64,000 nucleotides of DNA, taken from positions 8,612,001 through 8,676,000 of the forward strand of contig NZ_CP165727.1 of NCBI RefSeq assembly GCF_041200175.1, written 5' to 3'. A model generated the notes under the pieces. That model made no database searches and had not been told where the DNA came from. It saw nothing but the letters and a program-made list of their open reading frames with translations. Shown here piece by piece: positions 33,985-42,554 of the stretch. A program made the position numbers and the translations under genes. Source of the DNA: Streptomyces sp. R33. Its GTDB lineage: Bacteria > Actinomycetota > Actinomycetes > Streptomycetales > Streptomycetaceae. Position 1 is the stretch's first letter. Each line of letters begins with the position of its first letter.

Positions 33985-34968
33985 CTACTCCTCGGGGGTT
34001 CCGTACACCGCGAGCCAGCCCCGCGCCCAGTCGGACTTCGGCCCGATCTCCTGTCCGTACGGATGCGCATGAGACCAGAGCTCAAGGTTCCCTGACCTGC
34101 GCCGCCCCTGCGAGTCCTCGACCAGAGGACCGTCCGTCCGGTTGTCCGTCTTGATTCCGTTGACGTGGTGGACCGTCTCCGTCGCCAGCAAGGGCCTGCC
34201 CAGGAGCTCCTGCACGAAGTGCCGGTGCTCCATCACGCTCTTGCCGTCGACCCGGATCACCCGGTAGCCGCCGCCGTTGATGTACCCGCTGCCAGCGGCC
34301 GCGTACTTCCTCTTCTCGCCCAGCGGCTGCCCCAGGGCGAGCCGCCGGTAGTGGGCGGCGCACATGTTCTTCGAGCGGGCCCGGTCCGAACAGCCCGGGG
34401 CATGGCACCAGCCCGTCTGCTTCGTCTTCGGCTGCAACTCCGCCGCCCCCGGATCACCCGTGTTCCGGAAGCGGATGTAGTGGCCGGCACAGAAGCCCTG
34501 GGCCTGGTGGGGCCGCGCGCAGCCCTCGACGTCGCACCCCCGCACCGCCGCCGGCACCGCCACCGTGATGGGCGTGGCCAGCCCGACCTCCCCCTGCTTC
34601 TGATAGCGCTGGTAGTGCGCGAGACACAGCCCCCTGGTGCGACGCGGACGGTCGCACACCGGGGACCGGCAGACGTCCGACGCGTAGCGCTCGCGGATGC
34701 GGCGCCCTCCAACGACGTCACCCTCGCTGCGCCACCTGGCGTAGTGGGTGCCACACCACTGCCTGGTCCGCCGCGGCCGCTCGCAACCTGGAACCGTGCA
34801 CTGCCGAGACCGCGGCGCCTCCGGAGCGGTCGCGTATACGCGCACCACGGCGTCCGGGTCGCCGTACTTCCGCCACCTCCAGTAGTGCTTGGGGCACCAT
34901 CCGCGCGTCTGCGCCGCGTTCTGGCACGCCGTCACACTGCACATCCGCCACGAGATATTCGCCGCCAT
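33985..34968 (-). CDS. HNH endonuclease with five tandem zinc knuckles
   Basis: This 327-aa protein starts at ATG 34968. It begins with five repeats of about 40-50 residues, each C-x4-C...C-x3-H-Y (CSVTACQ..WCPKHYWRW; CTVPGCE..WCGTHYARW; CRSPVCD..LCLAHYQRY; CDVEGCA..FCAGHYIRF; CHAPGCS..MCAAHYRRL). An HNH_3 homing-type nuclease motif follows (TETVHHVNGIKTDNR...NLELWS). An unusual 14-residue insertion (GPLVEDSQGRRRSG) interrupts the motif. It probably makes a site-specific DNA cut; the knuckles may give sequence recognition. It is alone, with no intron visible. Confidence 0.75.
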   Translation of the reverse strand: MAANISWRMCSVTACQNAAQTRGWCPKHYWRWRKYGDPDAVVRVYATAPEAPRSRQCTVPGCERPRRTRQWCGTHYARWRSEGDVVGGRRIRERYASDVCRSPVCDRPRRTRGLCLAHYQRYQKQGEVGLATPITVAVPAAVRGCDVEGCARPHQAQGFCAGHYIRFRNTGDPGAAELQPKTKQTGWCHAPGCSDRARSKNMCAAHYRRLALGQPLGEKRKYAAAGSGYINGGGYRVIRVDGKSVMEHRHFVQELLGRPLLATETVHHVNGIKTDNRTDGPLVEDSQGRRRSGNLELWSHAHPYGQEIGPKSDWARGWLAVYGTPEE

Positions 34969-35099
34969 GCCCGAATGGTGATCTGCCCGACTACCACCCA
35001 GGACGTCACACGCCCGCACGCGTGATCGATTCACACTCTCGGCCGGGCTGCCTAGGTGCCCCGTCGTGACGGCCGAGCCGGCTTCGCGTTGTTCCGGGC

Positions 35100-35294
35100 A
35101 TGGACAACGAGTTGCTTTATGTACTCCTCGACGGGGTCACCGAGCCGCGCCTGAGGCTGATCAGCGAGGACGAGGCGAGAGCTCTGATGGTCCTCCTCGG
35201 AATGCTCGATGATGAGCAGCAGCCTGAGGAGGTCCGTCATGCGGCCGGGGAGATGCGCTTTCGCATCGGGTCCCGCCTGGCTGTGCCCCTGTAG
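35100..35294 (+). CDS. Hypothetical acidic small protein, 64 aa
   Basis: The protein is acidic and helical (MDNELLYVLLDGVTEPRLRL, then ISEDEARALMVLLGMLDDEQ). There is no clear ribosome site before ATG 35100. It lies between two convergent or divergent HNH genes. The composition is protein-like, but no family was recognised. Confidence 0.45.
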   Translation: MDNELLYVLLDGVTEPRLRLISEDEARALMVLLGMLDDEQQPEEVRHAAGEMRFRIGSRLAVPL

Positions 35295-35305
35295 ACGGGG
35301 TGTGC

Positions 35306-36022
35306 CTACTTCGCGGTGTCGAAGGGGACGGTCTCGTAGGTGACGGTGGCGCCGGGGCAGTCTTCGGCGAGGCCCAGGAGCGCTTCGCGCTCGCGGTCAT
35401 CAGCGGTCAGGGACCAGCGGAGCTTGGTCTCGACCCAGCCGGTGACGTAGGTGCAGTGGTAGGTGGCGGTCGGGGGCAGCCACTCGGCTGGGTCTTTGTC
35501 GGCCTTGGCGCGGTTGGACTTGGCGGTGACCGCGATCAGCGAGGTCGGGGTGGCGAGGTCGTTGGCGTAGGCCTCGCGGCGCTTGGCGGTCCAGGCTGAG
35601 GCCCCGGAGTCCCAGCTCTCGGCGAGCGGGACGAGGTGGTCCACATCCAGGCCGGAGGCGGAGGTGACCCAGGTGTCGTCGTACGGGGAGAACCAGCGTC
35701 CGCCGGTGAGCTTGCAGCCCGGGGCGATCTCGGGGTACTCGACGGCTTCCTGCAGGATGACCTCGGCTCGAGTGTTACATCCATCGTCCGGGATGGCGCC
35801 GGCGTTCCAGTGCTTGAAGGCGGTGCGGACGTATCCCTCGCGGGATTCGGCGGCCGCGGGGATGCGGTCGATGCCCTCGAATAGGGACGTCGTCTCTAGC
35901 GCGGCGGGCAGGGTGACGGCCGAGGCCGGGCCGTCAGCGGAGGCCGGCGCGGCGGTGGCGAGTAGGGGCAGGGCGGCGAGGGCGAGCGCGGGCAGACCGC
36001 GCAGCAACAGGTTCTTAATCAC
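35306..36022 (-). CDS. Secreted HNH endonuclease (DUF1524/GmrSD-C type)
   Basis: This 238-aa protein has a signal peptide (LRGLPALALAALPLLATAAPASA). The nuclease core contains GRWFSPYDDTWVTSASGLDVDHLVPLAESWDSGASAW, where the D-x-D-H is the HNH metal/catalytic segment, then TAKRREAYAND and SNRAKADKDPAEWLPP. Two Cys pairs may form disulfides. Such secreted nucleases are common in Streptomyces and may serve nutrient scavenging or competition. A 3' relic of a paralogue lies at 30058-30345. Confidence 0.88.
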   Translation of the reverse strand: MIKNLLLRGLPALALAALPLLATAAPASADGPASAVTLPAALETTSLFEGIDRIPAAAESREGYVRTAFKHWNAGAIPDDGCNTRAEVILQEAVEYPEIAPGCKLTGGRWFSPYDDTWVTSASGLDVDHLVPLAESWDSGASAWTAKRREAYANDLATPTSLIAVTAKSNRAKADKDPAEWLPPTATYHCTYVTGWVETKLRWSLTADDREREALLGLAEDCPGATVTYETVPFDTAK

Positions 36023-36261
36023 GCCCCGGGTTGTAGCCGCCCCGTCAGCCTGTCCGGAAGGCGGGCAGCGTGCCCGTCACCCGGGCGGGGGCACGGATTC
36101 ACCGCAGAAACGGCACTCCAGAGCGCGTACGGCGCCCCCTTGGCCAGCCGCTCGGACTTTGCTGCTTCAGTCGGTTCTGAGGGGGCGCAGACGACCGTTT
36201 TAGCCCCCTCGATTGCTGATCTCGCCCCGAAGCGCGCGGAGCGGGCATAGGCTCCGGGTCC

Positions 36262-36525
36262 ATGAACATAAACGGAGATCCCGGGGCCCCCGAGGTCAAA
36301 GACGTGTACGAGGTAGGACCGCTGACGTACCGCCAGGGGTACGTGATCGTGTGGAAGGAGCTGGACGGACAGAGGGGGGACGCGCTGATGCACGACCGAG
36401 CGATTGTCGCCGCGTACACCGGCACTCCAGAGCGGCGGGTCGAAGGTGACCAACTGTTCCGGGCATGGGTGGACGCCAACGAGCTTCCCTCGGTCCTGGC
36501 CCACTGGGCCAGCGTCCTGCGCTGA
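36262..36525 (+). CDS. Hypothetical protein, 87 aa
   Basis: ATG 36262 starts an 87-residue protein with a beta-rich middle (YEVGPLTYRQGYVIVWKELDG) and a helical C-terminus (FRAWVDANELPSVLAHWASV). There is no obvious ribosome site. It is divergent from the HNH gene. No family was recognised. Confidence 0.45.
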   Translation: MNINGDPGAPEVKDVYEVGPLTYRQGYVIVWKELDGQRGDALMHDRAIVAAYTGTPERRVEGDQLFRAWVDANELPSVLAHWASVLR

Positions 36526-36676
36526 GGCCCCCCGTTGCGGGCTCTTCGGTGGAGTACGCCGGGAACCAGGCCACCCGCTGGAGGATGCGGCCGCATGGCC
36601 GATCCGTCACTCGGCCTCGGGGATTAAGGGCATCGTGGTTGGCGCTGAGATTGATCATGGTGTGGGCTTGGTGGCT

Positions 36677-36704
36677 GTTTCATAGGTGATGTCACCTGTG
36701 AAAC
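36677..36704. promoter_or_regulatory. 28-bp imperfect palindrome
   Basis: GTTTCATAGGTGA (36677-36689) and TCACCTGTGAAAC (36692-36704) form an inverted repeat with one mismatch and a 2-nt centre. Its size fits a dimeric repressor operator or the end of a mobile element. It lies about 50 bases before an IS5 remnant and 150 bases after the 87-aa gene. Nothing nearby is clearly controlled by it. Confidence 0.45.
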
Positions 36705-36748
36705 ACCCCACCGCCCGACGAACCACCTGCGGCGATCACGTTTCATGA

Positions 36749-36990
36749 GTGGCTGAAATCCGTCGCTCAGTCGGGGCGGGGCGGGGCGGGGCGGCCGCCG
36801 CGCGGCAAGGACGGTACCCGGACCAACTGCGGGCGCAGTTCGAGGGGCTGGTCTGGCGGCTGCGGACCAGCGCCAAGTGGCGGGAGATGCTCTCCGCGGT
36901 CTACGGGCGCTTCTGGGCCTGGCGGGTTGGCGTCTCCAACAGCACCCCGTCCTCCTCGCCACCCGCAATCGTGAATGAGCGCCCATAGGC
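36749..36990 (+). pseudogene. IS5-family transposase, N-terminal fragment
   Basis: The frame reads RYPDQLRAQFEGLVWRLRTS, then AKWREMLSAVYGRFWAWRVG, the N-terminal DUF4096-like region of IS5-family transposases (compare the intact copy at 2524). It lacks the catalytic domain and a few internal residues (after REM). A G-rich run (GGGGC repeats) at about 36775 precedes it. Confidence 0.65.
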
Positions 36991-37132
36991 GGCCATGTCC
37001 TGCGTCCGCCCCTTGCCCAGGAAGGCAGGGGATCGCTCCGATCTGCTGGCGATGCTGAGGAGCGTCGCTTGTGGGTGATCGGGCGCGCCACCTCACGGGC
37101 ATCGTGCTCTCGGCGTCCATGGCTGGTGGCGG

Positions 37133-39172
37133 TCAGGTGCTGTAGACGAGGAGGTCTCCCGGAGGGCTAGGGAAGGTGGTGACGCTGTCGAGTAGCTGGG
37201 TGCCGGGGATGGGAGCGGTGATGGGGTGGGGCAGGGCAAGGGCGTTGACGGATTCGGGGGGTGCAGCATCGAAGAGGTAGAAGGTGCTGGAGGCGGTGTC
37301 GGTCACGAGGTGGGGCGCGGTCGTGCCGGCGGCGTTGCGGATAGCAGCCGGGCTGGTGAGGGGGGTGGCGAACATGCGGCGTAGGTGGTTGAGGCCGCGT
37401 TCGTTGAGCGGGGCGTCGCCTGGGGTGGCGAGGAGATCTGCTGTGTGGAGGTCGCCTGCAGAGGTGTTGGTGGGGATGGCGCCGGTGAGGAGGAGGACGA
37501 GGAGGATGGGGACGGCTTTGGCCTGGAGGGCTTTCGTTGCTTCTCTCAGGCGGTGGGCGTGGTGGGAGGGCAGGGACAGTGCGAGGCCTCCGATTTGGCT
37601 GCTGAGGCTGGCGGGTACGGCTGAGCAGACGACGAGTTGGTCGTACTCGCGAATGTCGTAAGCGGGGTCGCCTGGGCGGGTTCGGCCTAGGCGCTCAAGG
37701 AAGGTACGGGGGTCTTTGCAGGTCCGTGCCGTGAAGCTCTCCATCGTGTAGCGGGTGATGTGTTCGGCTTGCTGGTCGTGGCGGAGCTGGCCGATGAGGC
37801 ATTTGCCGAGGGCGCTGGCGTGCGGAGCTTGGTGGAAGGGGGTGTGTTCCTCGACGGGTGGGGCGTTGGTGCTGGTGGAAGCCTGCGTGACGAGGACGTC
37901 GCCATCGCTGTATCTGGAGAGGTAGATCGCGGCGCCGATGTGGTCGCGGGCGATGGCAAGAGTGCGCTGGAGCTGGGCTCCGATGCCGCTTCCGCCCGGC
38001 AAGGCGAGCCGGTCCAGGGCCAGCCCGGGTGCGTAGACGCCTACGGCGCCGTGGACGGGCTCTGCGAAGTCTTCCTCGCACAGCATCTCGAGTAGCGGGG
38101 CGAGTGCAGCATCGTCCAGGCCGGTCTTCGTGGCGATCTGGCTCGCGCTGATCCCGAGGCGGTGCTTCTGCAGTACGCCAACGACGTTGTGGGCGTGTCG
38201 TGCCTGGCGCATGGCGGCGCTGTCGTCAGCCGAGGCTTGCCTTCCGCTCCTGGGCAGCAGGTGCGGGGTGCCCATCACCCAGCCGGGTGCCTCTGGTTCG
38301 GATGGAGCCGCCGCAGCGATGTGGGCCGGTCGCCTGTTTGCTTCGGGGCTGGGGCTGGGGCTGGGGCTGGGGCTGGGGCTGAAGGGGAGGTCTTGCTCGT
38401 GTGCGAGCCGGTTGGGTGCCTTGGCGCCGGGGGGCGTCGGGTGAGGGGTGCCGGGCGGGCGGATCATCCAGTAGCCGGGGCGGGGTTGCTGCGGGTGAAG
38501 GGCGAGGGCGAACACTGCCTTCGCGAACCTCGTTGCCGGTAGCGGGATTAGGCCCAGATCCTCGTGAGACTCCTGCCGGATACACGCGAGGAGGCCAGTG
38601 AGTACGTCCCGTACGCCGGGAGAGAGCGGGCGTTGACGCCAGCGCGGGTCGGGGGTGAAGTCGGAGTGGGCCAAAAGGTCCGCCCACAATTGGGCGTCCT
38701 CGTACTCACCACGCCGGGAGTGATCCAGGACCAGGCAGTAGGCGGCCTTGTCGATACCCATACCGGCTGCGTACTGCCACCAAAAGCGTGCCCCTTCGCT
38801 GTCCCCGGCGGCGTGCAGGAGGCACGCGAACACCTGCGCTCCAGTCCCGTCGGTGTGGTGGCTGCTGATAAACACGGCGATGCTGGGGCCGGCGCTCGGG
38901 TGGGAGACGGTCTCGGCACACAGCGCCTCCAGCTCCTCCCCAGCTTCCTCGTTGTGCACAAGCTGTTGCCACGCCTGTCCGGCGAACCCGTATGCGTGGC
39001 GTGCCTGGCGAAGCTGGGCCCTGGCTGCTGCGAGACGGATCTGACCCGCCCGGTTCGGCGTTTCGGCAGGTACGGGTGGGGAGAGGGTCTCCTCGCCGTG
39101 GAACAGGCTTGGTTTCAGCGCGGCAGCGAGAAGCTCCTCCACGGTTCCGTAGCTCCCGTGGGTCTCGCTCAT
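37133..39172 (-). CDS. IclR-like effector-domain protein coupled to a sigma factor
   Basis: This 679-aa protein has a helical N-terminal half, about residues 50-220, with a possible TPR-like region (SEGARFWWQYAAGMGIDKAA). A Pro-Ser linker follows ((PS)6), then an IclR-type winged helix (VVGVLQKHRLGISASQIATK) and effector domain (IGAAIYLSRYSDGDVLVTQA, then HASALGKCLIGQL). The C-terminus is hydrophobic then Ser/Thr-rich. Its ATG overlaps the stop of the sigma-like gene (39169-39172), so the two are co-translated. It probably senses a ligand and modulates the partner sigma factor (inference). Confidence 0.65.
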   Translation of the reverse strand: MSETHGSYGTVEELLAAALKPSLFHGEETLSPPVPAETPNRAGQIRLAAARAQLRQARHAYGFAGQAWQQLVHNEEAGEELEALCAETVSHPSAGPSIAVFISSHHTDGTGAQVFACLLHAAGDSEGARFWWQYAAGMGIDKAAYCLVLDHSRRGEYEDAQLWADLLAHSDFTPDPRWRQRPLSPGVRDVLTGLLACIRQESHEDLGLIPLPATRFAKAVFALALHPQQPRPGYWMIRPPGTPHPTPPGAKAPNRLAHEQDLPFSPSPSPSPSPSPEANRRPAHIAAAAPSEPEAPGWVMGTPHLLPRSGRQASADDSAAMRQARHAHNVVGVLQKHRLGISASQIATKTGLDDAALAPLLEMLCEEDFAEPVHGAVGVYAPGLALDRLALPGGSGIGAQLQRTLAIARDHIGAAIYLSRYSDGDVLVTQASTSTNAPPVEEHTPFHQAPHASALGKCLIGQLRHDQQAEHITRYTMESFTARTCKDPRTFLERLGRTRPGDPAYDIREYDQLVVCSAVPASLSSQIGGLALSLPSHHAHRLREATKALQAKAVPILLVLLLTGAIPTNTSAGDLHTADLLATPGDAPLNERGLNHLRRMFATPLTSPAAIRNAAGTTAPHLVTDTASSTFYLFDAAPPESVNALALPHPITAPIPGTQLLDSVTTFPSPPGDLLVYST
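38345..38380. repeat. GGGGCT hexamer repeated six times
   Basis: Six perfect tandem copies of GGGGCT lie inside the coding sequence. On the coding strand they encode the alternating Pro-Ser linker. Such G-runs can form quadruplexes and are prone to slip in replication, changing linker length in two-residue steps without a frameshift. Confidence 0.9.
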
Positions 39173-39750
39173 GGCCGGGCCTTGCCTTTCCTGGTGTCGT
39201 CAGTGGGCAGATCGAGGATCCGGGCCAGCCGGTTGTGGGCATGGCGCAGATTTGAGCGCACGGTGGCCTTGGGGATGGACATCATGTCGGCGATCTCGTC
39301 GTTGCTGTAGTCCAGGAGGTAGCGCATGCGCAGGGTGATGCGCTGCCGTTCCGGCAGGCGGGCGATGGCCAGCCGGACCTGGTCCAGAAGATCCGAGCCG
39401 TCGGGGGCGACGGCGTGGAGGAGTTGAGGGTCGACCGGGTACCTGTCATGGCGCAGGCGCATCTGGATGGCAACGTGCCGCTTGAGGACTTGCCAGGCAT
39501 GATGGTTGAGGTTCAACCCGAAGGCCAGGCTCGGCCATTCCTCGATCAACTCGTCCCAAGTCCGCTCCACTGCCTCCTCAGCGTCGACCTGGGAGTCCAG
39601 GTCCATCCAGGCGTAGCGGGTGAAGCGCGCCCGGTGCGTCTGCTCGAAGGCCAGGAACCGGTCCCACTCCTCGGGCGCCCACCGGTGCGTGGCAGCCGGC
39701 GGCTCGGGCAAACGGACTGCGCCGTCAGCCTCGTCAGTGACGTCGCTCAT
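39169..39750 (-). CDS. ECF-like sigma-70 family factor
   Basis: This 193-aa protein has a region-2-like segment (FTRYAWMDLDSQVDAEEAVE, RTWDELIEEWPS) and a good region 4 (LPERQRITLRMRYLLDYSND, EIADMMSIPKATVRSNLRHA), as in ECF or SigJ-type factors. It is coupled to the downstream IclR-like gene. No anti-sigma gene is visible. It would direct RNA polymerase to a small set of promoters, possibly including its own. Confidence 0.78.
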   Translation of the reverse strand: MSDVTDEADGAVRLPEPPAATHRWAPEEWDRFLAFEQTHRARFTRYAWMDLDSQVDAEEAVERTWDELIEEWPSLAFGLNLNHHAWQVLKRHVAIQMRLRHDRYPVDPQLLHAVAPDGSDLLDQVRLAIARLPERQRITLRMRYLLDYSNDEIADMMSIPKATVRSNLRHAHNRLARILDLPTDDTRKGKARP

Positions 39751-40451
39751 CGGACGGCCTCGACGGGTACGAGCCGCGCGTACGGCGGGGCGACGCCCGT
39801 CGCTGTACGCGAATGCAGGCTGCGGGCGCAGTCCAGATCCCAGTGCACCGCTGCATGGGCTCCCCTTCGTCAGGCGGGCTCGGCTTCAACCGAATGGCGA
39901 AGCCCCGCTCCATCCTCGGAGCAACGCAGGAGGGCACACACCAGAAGACCACAAGAGATGGCTTGTGAATGATTTCGGATCATTCGGCGACCGATCGTGA
40001 TCGGGCGCCGGGTCGCCGGGTCGCCAAGTCGCCGGGTTGACCGGCGGTTGCGGGCTGACCCGGATCGCTTCATCGGCTCCGCACGTGAGACAACGGCGTC
40101 ATCCTCCGGCCACGGGTTGAAGCCGTGTGGCGGTCCTAGATACATCTACCCCTTGCCTTCCGGACGCCCCTGGACTCTCCGGCGGATTGGGTGCTTTACC
40201 AGTGCGCGGGCGCGCGCGGGGCGCGTTTGCTCGACTTCAGGAAGATTTCGGCCAGCCGGGTGACGAAACGTCAACCTGTCCTGCAGCAACGTGCAAAAAG
40301 AGCGCTGCCGTCTCGTATGAGTAGATTTCCCGGCTAGCGCATCGTGTCTGTACGGTCACTCGCAGGTGCGTGCGGGGCCTCATTACATGGCCTGGAAACC
40401 TCTGTTCGGAGCCCCGCACGCCTTCCACGCAACACCGAAAGGACTGTGCAC
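39751..40451. other. 700-bp non-coding interval with hairpins and tandem repeats
   Basis: No credible gene is seen. It contains a hairpin (GAATGAT at 39967 with ATCATTC at 39979), a second (CCGATC with GATCGG at about 39992) and a run of GGGTCGCC-like repeats at 40010-40040. It lies between divergent genes, so it probably holds promoters for the sigma-like gene and the small membrane protein. Confidence 0.45.
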
Positions 40452-40724
40452 ATGGCACGTACCCGTCGGCGCCGCCGAACGAAACCGTCCATTGGCCGCT
40501 CGGCTGGAAGCCAGCGTATCCGCCGTCACGAAACATTTCGTTCCATGAACCGGATTGGCAAGGGCGTGACTTTCGCGTTTCTCGCGATTCCCGTTCTGGG
40601 ACTCATCCTGATCAACCAGACGTCCGTTCAAGTCACCGTCCCCGCAGGGGCCCTCTACTCCGTCGCTGCAGCCACGACCGGCGCGTTCGCCGGTGTACAC
40701 CAGGCTCGCCGCCGCCGGCGCTAG
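40452..40724 (+). CDS. Small membrane protein, basic N-terminus
   Basis: ATG 40452 gives 90 aa; ATG 40545 (NRIGKGVTF) is an alternative start. A very basic leader (ARTRRRRRTKPSIGR) is followed by two hydrophobic segments (VTFAFLAIPVLGLILI and LYSVAAATTGAFAGV), ending in an Arg-rich tail. No family was recognised. Confidence 0.45.
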   Translation: MARTRRRRRTKPSIGRSAGSQRIRRHETFRSMNRIGKGVTFAFLAIPVLGLILINQTSVQVTVPAGALYSVAAATTGAFAGVHQARRRRR

Positions 40725-40896
40725 TACCACCGTGGGCGGGAGCCACGCCCCCGCCCACGCACCCCGCGTGCAACCGCAAAAACGGCTCCAGGACCACTCC
40801 CGCGGCCCGAGAGCCGTCACGAAATCCGGCGAATCTTCCACACCATGCGCTTGCACACCGCCGACTTGAACCCTTTTCGTGACACGGACGGACACC

Positions 40897-42318
40897 ATGA
40901 CCTGCGACCACTGCGGCACCCCACTTACCCATTCCGGCGTCAGGGCAGGGCGCCCTCAGAAGTACTGCGGCGCCGCCTGCCGACAGGCCGCCCACCGAGC
41001 CCGCAAGACCCAACCCGAGCCGGTCGGCACCGACCCAGCCTCACCGCAGCCAACCGACACCCCCCAACGCCCGACCCCGCCCACACCCGCCATCGGAAGC
41101 AACTCCACCAAGGACCCCGTCACCGAGATCGCCCATGACCTGAGGGAATCCGCCCGCGAACTCCTGCGGCTGCTCCCAGACGCCGACGGCGAGGAGCCCC
41201 TCAAACTCGCGGCGCAGATGCAGCAGCAACTCGAAGGACTCACCGCCGGACTCGTCGGGCGCGCCCGCAACCACCAAGTCACCTGGGGCCGTGTCAGCGA
41301 AGTCCTCGGCATCAGCCAGGACACCGCCCGCCACCGCTACTCCGACGACTTCATCACGCGCCGCCTCGCCCGCCTCACCGGCAACCCCACCCCAGCACTC
41401 GCCCCACGAACCTCACCCAAGAACTCCCCGCCGGTCAGCCCCAGGCCACACCGCACCTCCGCCGCTCGAGCCCCGCAGCCCGCATCCCCCGACAATCAAC
41501 CCACTCCCACCACCACCCCCACGCCGTCGGGGGCTGCGTACAACAGACTGGCCCCCGTCCTGTCGATGTTGGTGCGCACGTCCAAGCAGACCAACACCGA
41601 GGTCAGCGCCAAGATCGGCTGCTCTCCCTCATTCCTGTCACGGATTCTCTCTGGCGAGCGCCTCCCGACCTGGCCCATGACCGAGAAGTTCGCGCACGCC
41701 TGCGGAGCCGACCCCGGCGTGTTGCGGACCGTATGGGTAACCGAGCGGTGCAGCGAACGAACCCGCGACATCACTCTCACCGAGGATGAGGAATCACCCG
41801 TTCCTGCGGCCGACGCGCTCCACAAAGCCGTCCACACCCTCCACTCACGAGCCGGCCAGCCCGCGGCCCAGGACATCGCCGTCGCCAGCCGCTGGACTCT
41901 CACCACCGACGAAGTCGCCCACCTCATCGAGGGCACCCAACTTCCCGCCTGGCGCGTCTTGAAGCTGTTCGTCGACCTCCTCGGCGGAGATGCCACCCAC
42001 TTCCGCCGCCTTCTCGACCAGGCCGCCGACGAGCACGGTGCAAGCCCAGCCGTCCTGACATCGCAAACCAGCGACCGCACCACCGCGACACTCGCCCAAC
42101 CACCCACAAAGCAGCCCATCCCAACCCCACTCAACGAAGTCATCGCCACCTTCAGCCGCACGCTCAACCACCCCAGCATCGTGGAGTCCCAGCGCGCCCG
42201 GCTGCTGCAGAAGCGGGCGGATCGCAACGCCATCAGCCACCCCCGAACCCAAGAGCCCGGCGGGACCCCGCGTCAGAAGCAAGCATCCCCAGTCCCGTCC
42301 CGAGAACCACGCACGTGA
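40897..42318 (+). CDS. Zinc-finger plus XRE-type DNA-binding protein
   Basis: ATG 40897 (ATG 40879 is possible) starts with a zinc motif, TCDHCGTPLTHSG...KYCGAACRQAAHRAR. A second helical DNA-binding-like region follows (TWGRVSEVLGISQDTARHRY), then a Pro-rich linker. A typical XRE helix-turn-helix comes next (TEVSAKIGCSPSFLSRILSG, ERLPTWPMTEKFAHACG) and a repeat of this pattern later (EVAHLIEGTQLPAW). Total 473 aa. It is probably a regulator of this accessory region; such multi-HTH proteins occur on Streptomyces plasmids. Confidence 0.7.
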   Translation: MTCDHCGTPLTHSGVRAGRPQKYCGAACRQAAHRARKTQPEPVGTDPASPQPTDTPQRPTPPTPAIGSNSTKDPVTEIAHDLRESARELLRLLPDADGEEPLKLAAQMQQQLEGLTAGLVGRARNHQVTWGRVSEVLGISQDTARHRYSDDFITRRLARLTGNPTPALAPRTSPKNSPPVSPRPHRTSAARAPQPASPDNQPTPTTTPTPSGAAYNRLAPVLSMLVRTSKQTNTEVSAKIGCSPSFLSRILSGERLPTWPMTEKFAHACGADPGVLRTVWVTERCSERTRDITLTEDEESPVPAADALHKAVHTLHSRAGQPAAQDIAVASRWTLTTDEVAHLIEGTQLPAWRVLKLFVDLLGGDATHFRRLLDQAADEHGASPAVLTSQTSDRTTATLAQPPTKQPIPTPLNEVIATFSRTLNHPSIVESQRARLLQKRADRNAISHPRTQEPGGTPRQKQASPVPSREPRT

Positions 42319-42347
42319 CCGCACACTGCGCCGGCCGTCGGCGCCGG

Positions 42348-42554
42348 TCACTCCCCAGGCCAGCGCCGCGAAGGGCCGGGGCGTATAGCCCCACCGTTCT
42401 CCGGATCGACCCGGAGGCGGGTGCGAGAGAGCATCTGCCGGACACGCCATCTGCCGTACGCAGCCGCGATGCCCGCTGCGATCGGTCCCACCAGCGGCAC
42501 ACCGGCCAGCCGGCGAAGCAGCCGGAGCAACCGGTGGCCGCGGTTTGCGGTCAT
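42348..42554 (-). CDS. Small basic protein coupled to the GntR-like gene
   Basis: The ATG at 42554 overlaps the stop of the GntR-like gene (ATGA), giving a 68-aa basic protein (RGHRLLRLLRRLAGVPLVGP, then IAAGIAAAYGRWRVRQMLSR). It has one hydrophobic stretch that may insert in the membrane. It is the third gene of an operon starting at 43947. No family was recognised. Confidence 0.5.
   Translation of the reverse strand: MTANRGHRLLRLLRRLAGVPLVGPIAAGIAAAYGRWRVRQMLSRTRLRVDPENGGAIRPGPSRRWPGE

Noticed and set aside
41041..41334. Leftward frame opposite the zinc-finger/XRE gene
   Set aside because: It is an antisense shadow with no ribosome site and reversed codon bias.
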